The notes beneath the pieces were generated by a model. The model saw only the letters and a list, made by a program, of their open reading frames with translations, ran no database searches and was not told the origin of the DNA. From Sternotherus odoratus (Eukaryota; Chordata; Testudines; Kinosternidae), in NCBI GenBank assembly GCA_032164245.1, contig JAVMKO010000001.1:63098892-63162891 (forward strand): a stretch of 64,000 nucleotides of DNA. Reading direction: 5' to 3'. This document shows, piece by piece, positions 44,306 through 53,778 of this stretch (within the stretch, counting starts at the first letter, position 1; each line of letters opens with the position of its first letter). The position numbers were made by a program, and so were the translations under genes.

Positions 44306-45278
44306 GTTTCATAGAATCATAGAATATCAGGGTTTGAAGACACCTCAGGAGATCATCTATTCCAACCCTCTGCTCAAAGCAGGACCAATCCCCAACTAAA
44401 TCATCCCAGCCAGGGCTTTGTCAAGCCTGACCTTAAAAACCTCTAAGGAAGAAGATTCCACCACCTCCTTAGGTAACCCATTCCAGTGCTTCACCACCCT
44501 CCTAGTCAAAACGTTTTTCCTAATATCCAACCTAAACCTCCCCCACTGCAACTTGAGACTGTTACTCCTTCTTCCGTCATCTGGTACCACTGAGAACAGG
44601 CTAAATCCATCCTTTTTGGAACCCCCTTTTAGATAGTTGAAAGCAGCTATTAAATCCCCCCTCATTCTTCTCTTCCGCAGACTGTTTAGCTCCCAGCTCC
44701 CTCAGCCTCTCCTCATAAGTCACATGCTCCAGCCCTCAGTCATTTTTGTTGCCCTCCGCTGGACTCTTTCCAATTTTTCTACATCCTTCTTGTAGTGTGG
44801 GCCCCAGAACTGGACACAGTAGTCCAGATGAGGCCACCAATGCTGAATAAAGGTGAACAATCACGTCCCTCGATCTGCTGGCAATGCCCCTACTTATACA
44901 GCCCAAAATGCTGTTAGCCTTCTTGGCAACAAGGGCACACTGTTGACTCATATCCAGCTTCTCATCCACTGTAACCCCGAGATCCTCTTCTGCAGAACTG
45001 CTGCCTAGCCATTCGGTCCCTAGTCTGTAGCAGTGCATGGGATTCTTCCATCCTAAGGGCAGGACTCTGCACTTATCCTTGTTGAACCTCATCAGATTTC
45101 TTTTGGCCCAATTCTCTAATTTCTTTATGTCCCTCTTTATCCTATCCCTACCCTCCAGCATACCTTCCAGTTTAGTGTCATCTGCAAATTTTCTGAGGGT
45201 ACAGTCCATGCCATCCTCCAGATCATTAATGAAGATATTGAACAAAATCGGCCCCAGGACTGACCCTTGGGGTACTCA
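44306..45278 (-). mobile_element. CR1 LINE, 5'-truncated, best-preserved copy
   Basis: The 3' terminus (TCATAGAATCATAGAATATC) is at about 44309, with the typical GACACCTCAGGAGATCATC and TCCAACCCTCTGCTCAAAGC. The 5' truncation is at about 45278, where the frame reading GVPQGSVLGPILFNIF meets unrelated sequence. It is less diverged than the copies at 6112 and 20616, so it is probably the youngest of the three. Confidence 0.92.
44396..45278 (-). pseudogene. CR1 ORF2 reverse transcriptase C-terminal region
   Basis: From about 45278 downward the minus strand reads PQGSVLGPILFNIFINDLED, CTLRKFADDTKLEGML (FADD is the RT catalytic YADD-type motif), NWAKRNLMRFNKDKCRVLPL, VTVDEKLDMSQQCALVAKKA and [20 protein letters not shown]. 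After a frameshift at about 44750-44665 it resumes as [20 protein letters not shown] and [20 protein letters not shown], the CR1 C-terminal domain. The endonuclease and RT fingers are lost by 5' truncation. In an intact element the protein makes cDNA at nicked target sites. This copy is dead. Confidence 0.9.
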
Positions 45279-45853
45279 GATCCAAAGTTTGGGAAAGCTC
45301 ATATCCAAGTTCAAGGTGTCTCAGATGTGATGTTTTCATTCTCTGTAATATGTTTGTTTGTTTTTTCATCAACATTATTAAGTGTTAAATGAACTACTGC
45401 TCTTGATTCTCTCCTCTCTCATGTTGGCATAAGTCAAGAATAACCACTGAAATCAACAGAAGCAAACTGGTGAGAGAGGAGAATCAGAGCTACCATACCA
45501 GGATCTGGTGTAGGAAGTAGAAGTGATAGGAATGTTATCAAGTAGCCTGAACATGAAGCTGCCAGCTGTCAGCATTAGAGACTTTGTGAGCATTGTTGTA
45601 CATTTACTTCATTTAGGATAAAAGGGACAATAGAGCCTTAAGTGGTTGTAACCATATGCAGCACAACCACTTCTGTTTCCACAACTACGCAGTATCATTG
45701 ACTGCAGTATGGCATCTTTAGTGGACCAAAACACTCTAGTATTAGCGATTGCTGGGTGAAATTATGTGTTATTCATCAAGTCAGAATACCATAATTGTTC
45801 CTTCTGACTCTAAAATCCAATAGATCTATGAAATTGCTTGATACTGGCCCATA
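45279..45853. other. No gene or element recognised
   Basis: AT-rich sequence, nothing supportable. Confidence 0.45.
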
Positions 45854-46000
45854 GGTCAAAATTTTCAAAAGTGCTGAACATGCACAGTACCAGTGGGAGA
45901 TATGAATGATCAGCATGTCTTACATTCAGAGCACTTATTTAGGTGCCTGAATAAGGATTTAGGTCCCTAATTCAGGCCCATATATTTGAAAAATTTGGAC
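45854..46000. mobile_element. MITE with GGTCAAAATTTTCAAAA termini, copy 2
   Basis: The left end GGTCAAAATTTTCAAAAGTGC and right end TATATTTGAAAAATTTGGAC form an inverted repeat. GAACATGCACAG and TTAGGTGCCTGAATAAGG are shared themes with the copy at 12284. Confidence 0.55.
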
Positions 46001-47260
46001 AGGGTCAAAATAAGACTATGTGATAGTTCAGAGGGCAGAAGCAAGAGCCAGATGGGAAGAGTTTTGACATAAGAGAAATAAAATCCTTTTCCCACATTTG
46101 TCTTGTTGTAGCTATTGCTATCAAGATGAAAGGAGCTGAAGTTTTATATTTTTGTCAACATCATTTTAAAAACCATAGATCCTGCTACTTTTCTGGAGTT
46201 TGCTTTACATTGCTTACCTCCTGTGTCTGACCATGTGACAGGTACATACATTTTCATTAAAAAAACAAATCTCAGTTATCAGCAAGTCTAGCTTTTCTAT
46301 GCTTATGAGCTGCAATTTTCTATATATGAGATCTAAAGGCAGCAACTTGCTGGACACCAACGGATAATTCTATGTGCAAACTAATCACAAAGAACTGCAA
46401 GTCCACAGTACTTTCTTTTTCTTACATTGTTTAAATGTAAGTGTTCATTATAAAACATTGTAAGTAATTAGATACTAATCAGCTGCCATGCAGAATATCC
46501 TGGCTGAGGGAATGGGTCATTTTGTTTTTCAGCCAGTTAAGGAGATGAAATGCTTCCGGTAATGGATGCATTTACAGTACTTTCTCCCTCCTTTCCAGCC
46601 CAACCCATCAACCATTCCAGATGCAGCACTGGCTTAAGCTTTTGACAAAAAAAGCTCCTTTTTCCTTGGGGTGTAATATCATGTGTTCACTTGGACAACG
46701 GACAAGTAGATAGCAAAAAGAATAAAGCTGCAGTTTAGGATGGTAATAAATTGAATACCAACCCAGGATTGTCAGCCTATTGACTGACTTCTGAATGGTG
46801 GGGGGAAAACATGTAAACACCAAGAAACCAAACAACCACTACTTCAGCGCTTCATTGAAATCATCTAATGGGTTCTGTGGCCCACTGAACAATGAAAACC
46901 AACTTTAATGCCTCTTTCTTCAAAATAAGCAGTTCAGCTCATGATAAATTACTTTAATAATCCTGCTTGCTCCAAAATAAGCAGCTGTTTAACAAGTGAT
47001 AACTTACTTTAATAATATGTCTTACTCCGAAATACACATCAGCGGGTAACAAATTGCTTCCGTTAATGCACCTACCTAGAAAAATTAAAATACAAGGTTT
47101 TAATGGGAAATTGGCACACCACACCCAAAAGAAGAATCAACACGGAATCTGGGAAATAGTGTGAGTCTTGAGAAAATGCTGATAATTTTAGGGCCCTAAA
47201 ATATTCTGTCAGTTTTTCTTTGTATTTTTTTAAATCATCTTATTAAACTCAGGAGTAGAA
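46001..47260. other. No gene or element recognised
   Basis: AT-rich sequence, nothing supportable. Confidence 0.45.
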
Positions 47261-48322
47261 TCTATCTATATATATAAAAGTCAAATGGTGTATGTATGTA
47301 TGTATGTATGTACGTAAGCTTACTCCCTCCACACCGTTTGAGCTCGAGACTTGAAATTTGGTACAGTTAAAGGTCTTGGGGTCCTAATGACCGTAAGGGT
47401 CGAAAATTTTTCAAATCTCACCTCTGACGCCCCCCAGGGGTGAAAATCTTTAAAGGCCAATCACATCAGCTGGGCAGCTGCTGTTCTCTGTGACATAGTT
47501 CTGATGTCATAATACCCCCTCCAACAGACACCGCACTCGCTCAGCTCTCTGCCCCCTCCCCCTCCAATGGAACCCCGGAATCCTTCAGCTCTCTGCCCCC
47601 TCCCACCTCCAACGGAACCCCGGAATCCCTCAACTCTGTGCCCCCTCCCCCCTCCCAATGGAACCCCAGAATCCCTCAGCTCTGTGCCCCCTCCCCACCT
47701 GCGACGGACCCGAGTTGGGTTTGTAGGAGGGTAAGTGAGGTAGGGATGTCGGGTTTGGTCGGGGGGGTGAGGTGGGGGTGTCGGGTTTGGTCAGGGGGTG
47801 AAGTGGGGGTGTCGGGTTTGGTGGGGGGGGTGGGAAGGTGTCTGGGTGGGTGAGGGGTGAGGTGTGGGGGTTGGGGTTGGTCAGGGGGTGTTGGGTTTGG
47901 TGGGGGGGGTAAGGTGGGGGTGTTGGGTTTGGTTGGGGGGGTGAGGAGGGGGGTTGGGTTTGGTTTACGGGGGGTAAGTGAGGTGTGGGTGTCAGGTTTG
48001 TTTGTGGTGGTAGGTAGGGGTGTCGGGTTTGGTTGGGGGGGAAGTGAGGTGGGTGTGTCAGGTTTGATCTATGGGGGGGTGAGGTGTGGGTGTTGATCAG
48101 GGGTGTTGGGGTTGGTAGGGGGGAGACGTGGGGGTGTTAAAATGTGAGTTGGGGTTGGTCGAGGGGTAAGTGAGGTGGGGGTGTAGGGTTTGGTCGGGGG
48201 GTGGGGTGAGGTGGGGGTGTCAGGTTTGCTCTCTGCCCCATCCAACGGACCCCGCACTCGCTCAGCTGTCTGCCCCCTCCCCACCTCCGACTGACCCGAG
48301 CAACGCCGGGTATTTTCGCTAG
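47261..48322 (+). mobile_element. Non-autonomous Helitron, type 1, copy 3
   Basis: The 5' end is TCTATCTATATATATAAAAG (start at 47261, or 47265 by alignment with the other copies). The 3' end has the hairpin ACCCGAGCAACGCCGGGT, then ATTTTCGCTAG at 48322. It is preceded by A and followed by T. It is in opposite orientation to the copies at 16081 and 23896 and shares their core (GTTTGAGCTCGAGACTTG, GAAAATTTTTCAAATCTC, CCCCCAGGGGTGAAAATC). It contains tandem arrays at 47560-47700 and 47730-48230 that make up over half its length. No Rep/helicase domain. Confidence 0.9.
47560..48230. repeat. Tandem arrays inside Helitron copy 3
   Basis: 47560-47700: AACCCC.GAATCC.TCA units start at 47571, 47616 and 47662, a period of 45-46 bp, matching the 47-bp units in copy 2. 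47730-48230: about 15 degenerate units of roughly 25-33 bp built on GTGAGGTGGGGGTGTCGGG then TTTGGT, extremely G-rich on the plus strand. The Gly/Val-rich frame at 47857-48096 comes from this array. Confidence 0.85.
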
Positions 48323-51161
48323 TACAGTATAAATAATAAATAGCACATCAGGCTTTGAAGAATTCTATGCCTGTAAAATATTCTTAGAAGCAGTACAAAC
48401 TGATGGGCGTTGCTATAATGTTTTTAATCCATTAATCCAGGGCCAGATCCCCAGCATGTGAAAATTGGCTTCGTTTCATTGGCCTTTCGGCTTTGTGTCA
48501 TGAACAAACTGAAAAATAATCTGTTTGGAACACTCAGGAGGACACATTATTTAGGATGTTTTCATAGTAAAAATCTCATAATTATTTCATTTCTCCCCAT
48601 ACACAAAAAATGTCTGTGTAAAGTAATGTTTAGGAAATGTGCAGTTCTGGCAACTAGGTTGGCGCAATGCTACTATCAAAGCAGCATGCTCCTTTCCCTG
48701 GGAGTAAATTTTATTTTCTTTCTGTGAGACAAAAGCAGAATCTTCACTAAATGGGCTTGTGAATGAGTAACTGAATTTCTCTTCATTTATTCTGCTCATT
48801 CTTCCAGAAATTATTGAGATGAAAAGCTACATTCAAAGCCATATTTTGATAAAATAAATGACAACTTCCACTAAGAACAGCAAATTTGTGGATAGATGGA
48901 AATGCACAGCAGATCAGAAGCAGAGGAGACAAAAGCTTTTTTCTAGTGGAGTGCATATTAACCCCACAGTTCAGTGTTAGATGCTTTACTGCACCAGGGG
49001 AAGTCCATCTCATTAAAGTTCATTTAAAAGGCTGCAAAGCTTTCTTTTACCAATACAAGGGATGCTGTTAATTGGATTTTAAGCTCATCACCTATCATTT
49101 TGTAGGGATATAATGGCAACTGGTGAACAGTGAAAAATAAAGCTTATTCCAAAAGAGAACATAAAAAGACAGTTTAACGTTTCAACAGCAATGAACCAAC
49201 CCTTTGAAAATTGTATGTGCCTTCTGTGTGTGATTTTTTGCATCTGTGTAATAACATGGAATTTAACATGTCCATCTATCTAGACTATATGTCTTTGCAA
49301 TTAACTATGGTTTTTTCCTCTTAGAAATTAATGGCTACCTCCACATTACACACCAAATGGTAGGTCTAAGAAGTGGAGAGGGTGCAAATTAGATCAAGGA
49401 AATAGTGGAAACAATTATCTCTTGTGGTCTGAGTTGCTCTTTGAAACACATTCATTTCTTGTAAAGTACCATAAATCAGCAAACAAGGAAAGTAAAAAAG
49501 CTGCCCAGGCCCATTTTAGCTTACACCCTAACAATTTATGTACACTTTACACTTGGCTATATTTTCTGCTGAATAATGAATGAATTCACTGCTGAATATT
49601 TCAGTTAATAATGAAAATAGTGGAAGCCACTTGTCAATTCACTTGTGTGCGCTTAGTGTGATGGTTTCCTCTCTCCCTCCAACAAGAAAGGGGAGTTTGG
49701 GCTGATTGCTGTAGAACCCTCAAATTGAAAACTTGTGTGGCTGGTCCAAAGGGCAAATCCAAACAGGGTTTTTCTAGCTAGAACCCCAAAATACTACTTT
49801 TTCACAAGTGAATGAGGAAAGGAAAAAGGGTGGGGCACAGGGGTCTTGCCATTGGAGTACAATAAAGATAGAGAAAAAAGGTACTCAAAGCCTCTTTGTC
49901 CCCTTGTTCCAGGGCATTTCTGGTCATAACATCTCTCCAAACTCAAAGAACAACAGGGTCAGCTTTGAACATGTCAACTCCAAGTATTCTGTTAACTCAG
50001 GCCACAGGGCTTCAAAAAGTTGGCCCTCACAGCTAGTTTTTAACACTGTTGGCCTCAATCTGAGCCTCCACTCCTCCTACCACCTCACGTTACAGGCTTG
50101 TTAGGAATATAAATTTGTTAATGTTTATAAACCACTAAGACACTACGGTAAGAGCTCCATAACAAAGCCCATGAAGAAAGAAATAATTCTGTATTTGTTA
50201 CAGGGTTGAATAGTGTGCGGTAAATAAAAGCTAGGGTCATGCATTGAATGATATGGCCGAGGCCACACTTTCAAGGATTAAAGAATATTGAACAGGTGGT
50301 CGTTCTGTGAGCACTATCCATCCTGTGCACTGAATGAGTCAGTAGTCTTGTAGGGAAAAAATGTATGTGAAAATGTAATTAAAGATAGCATAAAACATAC
50401 ACACAAGAGATTAATTAAGGTTGCACAGGCAACTTTAAGAATGGGATTGCCTAACTTCTGAGATCTTTGCTTCACAACCTTAAGTTCCTCTAATGCAGTA
50501 TTTTTGCATATAATAGAATGAAAGCAATGAACAAGCAGTACAAATCAAGTTGAGTGCCCTGTAGTTCCACAGTTCTGTAATTATTTTATTATTCAGTTTG
50601 TCAAGTCTCTTGCATTGTGGTTTCTTGTCGCTTCTCATGAGAGAGGGAACTAGGGTTTTAGGCCATATGGAAGAGGTGTATTTTAAAGGAAAGCATGCAA
50701 GGGGGGCAGGGTGGAGGAGTTGTGGACCAAGTTGGGGCAGGAGGGTGTGGAGGATGCAGGAATAGAGGCTACATAGAGTTCCACCTGGAGCTAAGAATGG
50801 GAGACATCAGGTAAGGGATTAGTTAGTTGCCCATCTTTCGTGGAACATGGGGAAAGGGCTATTTATACTTCAGTTTGAATTATTCAGTTTGAATAATATG
50901 TTACTCCATGATATGTTACTCCATTCGCCCATGCATTTCACTGTATTTGACAGTGAAATCACTTAATTGCAATGGGACTATTATGGGTTTACAGTGTGAC
51001 AATCAGGCCTTTGAAATGTAATTATTTATGAAATGCAGATTGTTCAGTAGGTACAATCTCTTGTATTTATGTAAGGCTTATTTAGTTACAAGACCTTATT
51101 TAGAGGATATGTTACATGTAGAGAAGCTATATAATTAATACTGTAAAGTGAATGATTAAGG
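48323..51161. other. 2.8 kb without recognised genes or repeats
   Basis: AT-rich. Short frames (for example 49808-50104) have no recognisable protein content. A GGGGGGCAGGG patch occurs at about 50702. Confidence 0.45.
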
Positions 51162-51253
51162 GCTGCATTCTGATACCCTCACTCAGTGTGAGTAAATCTT
51201 AGTTTTCAATGAGATTACTCATGGAGTAAGGATCTAGTAACACTGAGTGTCAA
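51162..51253. repeat. Palindromic MITE, decayed
   Basis: GCATTCTGATACCCTCACTC at left pairs loosely with GGATCTAGTAACACTGAGTG at right, around a central TTTTCAATGAGATTACTC. It resembles a common sauropsid hairpin repeat centred on CATTGAAGTCAATGG. Confidence 0.45.
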
Positions 51254-51894
51254 GAACAACTCTTTTGGGTCCAGATTTTGTGTCAGTTCTGTGCTGTGAA
51301 CCTCTGTTAAGTTAAAAAGAAATGTTACTGCGTGCTACTATCATCTCTTAACATAAGCCCCACTCACCAATAACTTTTATAATATTTTAATAATCAGGGA
51401 TGTTTCTTCATGTCCATATTTGATGCATAATTATAAGTGAAAACTGATCTCCATTCTACAAGCCATGGAAGTCTTTCTTTAGTCCTTACATACATTATCC
51501 ACCTTACATTGCAAAAGCTGCATTGTAAATTGCATATCAGCATGGGATTTCTAATGACTTCATTCCAATGTTCAAAGAATAGTTACTTGCTCTGAAGTCT
51601 GGGACTTCAATTTATGTTTGTTGGTAAATACGGACAATAAAATCAAATGTGATTACTATCCAACAAGTCATTTCTTTGGCAAGACATTAAAGGGCCGTAT
51701 CTTCAACTGTTACAGTTCAGCATCTCTCTAATTTACACTACCTAAAGTCTGGCCCAATATGTTTCATATTTGTCATGGTTTATTTGGTTACATTTTTAAA
51801 GCAGTATTACAGGCACTCTTCATAATGCTGTAACAACAGTATTTTATAATGCTAACAGATTTTCCTTATGGTTTAGATTGTGCAGTGGTGGAAC
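51254..51894. other. No gene or element recognised
   Basis: AT-rich sequence, nothing supportable. Confidence 0.45.
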
Positions 51895-52285
51895 CAGGGC
51901 TGGCCATACCATGAGGCGAACTGAGGCGGCTGCCTCAGGTGCCAGACTGTGGGGGGAGGGGGTGCCACAAGGATCCAGAGTGTAAAAAATTGTGTCTGCT
52001 GCTGGTGCATACGTATTCTCTCTGCTCTAGATGCACAGACATGGTGGAGTGCTGTGCTGGAGGAAGGAGGGCACAAGACACATAACAGGCAGGCAAAAGA
52101 AAAGGTGAGAGGGAACAACAGAAAAACAGCAGGAGCTGCAGGGAGAGAGAGAGAGGAGGAGAAGGAGTCTCTTATGTATCTCTCTAGCATCCCCAGGAGC
52201 CTGGACGGATTAACACCAGCTTCTCCAGGAGCTTCCGGTTTCCTGCTGCTTTCCTGAACCAACTTGAGGAGAACAGGTAGTCAAC

Positions 52286-52500
52286 CAGGGGTGAAAGTAG
52301 GTTAAAGGACTTACCGGTACGCCAGAAGTCCTGATCAGGGGGCGGAGCCTCACCTGGAAGAGGCGGGGACTAAACCGGAAGAGGCGGGGGCTTAGAGCCC
52401 TAGGCCCTTTAAATTGTCTCCTGAGGAAGCCGGTCTTGTACGGTGCACCGGCTCTTGCGAGTATGCTGTACCAGAGCATACCGACTTACTTTCACCTCTG
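52286..52500. mobile_element. hAT MITE (CAGRGGTGAAAGTA type) with exact TSD
   Basis: A 215-bp element begins CAGGGGTGAAAGTAGG and ends CTTACTTTCACCTCTG (inverted). It is flanked by the exact 8-bp TSD TAGTCAAC at 52278-52285 and 52501-52508. It is GC-rich inside (GGGGGCGGAGCC, AGAGGCGGGG). Nested in the hAT fossil. Confidence 0.93.
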
Positions 52501-52649
52501 TAGTCAACTGAAGTAGTAGGAGCCAGTTAGGCCCTTAAGACACTGATATCTTCCCTCACTCAGGCCCTGCTATGAGACTGCTTATTTGTCCCCTTCAACT
52601 GAATGTTGAGAGCCACTATAGCTGGCAAAGAACAGCAGTCATTAGGGAA

Positions 52650-52785
52650 TAGGGTGACCAGATGTCTCGATTTTATAGGGACAGTCCCGATTTTTGGGTC
52701 TTTTACTTATATAAGTTCCTATTACCTCCCCCTCCCCCCCAGGACTCCCTCTCAATTTTTCACATTTTGCTGTCTGGTCACCCTA
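52650..52785. mobile_element. hAT MITE (TAGGGTGACCAG type), second copy
   Basis: Starts TAGGGTGACCAGATGTCTCG and ends GCTGTCTGGTCACCCTA. The flanks TTAGGGAA and TGAGTGAA agree at 6 of 8 positions. Same family as 8808-8930, with better-preserved termini here. Confidence 0.85.
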
Positions 52786-52787
52786 TG

Positions 52788-53525
52788 AGTGAAAGAAGAA
52801 AACACCCCTCTGGGACAGCATTTAGAAAAAGAAAGCAAGCAAAGGAAGCTTTTCTATCAAAGCAGGAAGGAGCTCTCCTGAGATACATAGACACAAATGT
52901 TCACAATGAGCCTTCTGGCCCAGTGAGTATCTGAGTGGTGAGGAGATACCTTCTAGTTAGTCAGAGTGCAGGTGACCTGGCACCTACTGCAGCATCCATA
53001 TCTCCATCTCAAATGGATGTAACCATGCACATTCCTGAAGAAATTTTAGATCAGAGAAGAGTGTGGTGGAGGCACAAGAAACAGCTGCTGCTGAGTTTAG
53101 TTCCTTAAGTCTAGATGATCCAGGACTGTGGACCCTATTGAGCAGTAGCCCGAGAGACTTTCTTGTACTCTCACTATACCTGAAGAAGAGCTATACCAGC
53201 AATGCAGGACACTTGACACAGTGTTGACACATGATGACATGATGATATTGATTTAGGTGATGAACTGAAAGCCCTTTCAAGATACATTTCAGCAGGATTA
53301 ACTCCAAAGGCTATTCTGGAATATACATGCACAAATAAGGTGATCACCCTCTTTCCAAATGCTTTTGTTGCTCTGCACATACTTCTAACACTTCCTGTAA
53401 CAGTTGCCAGTGGAGAACACAGCTTCTCCAAGCTGAAGCTAATAAAAACACATATACACTCGACAATGACACAAGAGAGTTTTGTCGGCCTTGCAACCAT
53501 CTCAATAGAGCATGAGCTGGTCTAG
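52788..53525 (+). pseudogene. zf-MYM1/TTF-type hAT transposase, internally deleted
   Basis: The N-terminal piece (52785-52935) reads SERRKHPSGTAFRKRKQAKE then AFLSKQEGALLRYI, the basic start typical of zf-MYM1-like hAT transposases. After a stop, DDPGLWTLLSSSPRDFLV (about 53113-53167) matches the following DP-x-x-W ... FLV segment of the TTF-type zinc-finger region. The sequence then jumps to the C-terminal piece (about 53258-53525): GDELKALSRYISAGL, FPNAFVALHILLTLPVTVAS, GEHSFSKLKLIKTHIHSTMT and QESFVGLATISIEHEL, the hAT dimerisation domain. The catalytic RNase H core between them is deleted, so this copy could move only in trans, if at all. It is a transposon remnant rather than a host ZMYM gene. 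Confidence 0.82.
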
Positions 53526-53778
53526 ACTGTGGACCCTCAGGAAGCAGTTCAAATCTTCAGGCATTTGAAATTTAAGTGTTACTTAACATTATTCAACAAG
53601 ACATTTTACATTGTTAGTTCTCCTTTATTGGGGTAGGTAGCAGAACAGTAGCATGAGAGGATTACAATAGGAAGAAGGCAGAATTGAGACCTTTCAAAGT
53701 ATTGGCCCAAGTGAGGGGGCATTGGGGTGTCATTTGAGCTCCCTGCCTCAGGTGCCAAAATGTTGTGGGCCGGCCCTG

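Larger units (their letters stand above)
51895..53778 (+). mobile_element. Fossil hAT transposon, zf-MYM1/TTF-type, internally deleted
   Basis: Termini CAGGGCTGGCCATACC (51895) and GGCCGGCCCTG (ending 53778) are inverted repeats. Subterminal GCCTCAGGTGCCA occurs in the same sense at both ends (51930 and 53745). The flanks GGTGGAAC and GGCAGAAG agree at 5 of 8 positions, a degraded TSD at best. It encodes N- and C-terminal transposase pieces on the plus strand. A 215-bp hAT MITE (52286-52500) and a 136-bp MITE (52650-52785) are nested in its 5' leader. Confidence 0.8.

Noticed and set aside
47638..48096. Gly/Val-rich frames in the Helitron
   Set aside because: They are translations of the G-rich tandem array; no protein family and no conserved codon structure.
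51873..52262. 129-codon minus-strand frame
   Set aside because: Antisense to the hAT leader and its low-complexity AG-rich part; no family match.
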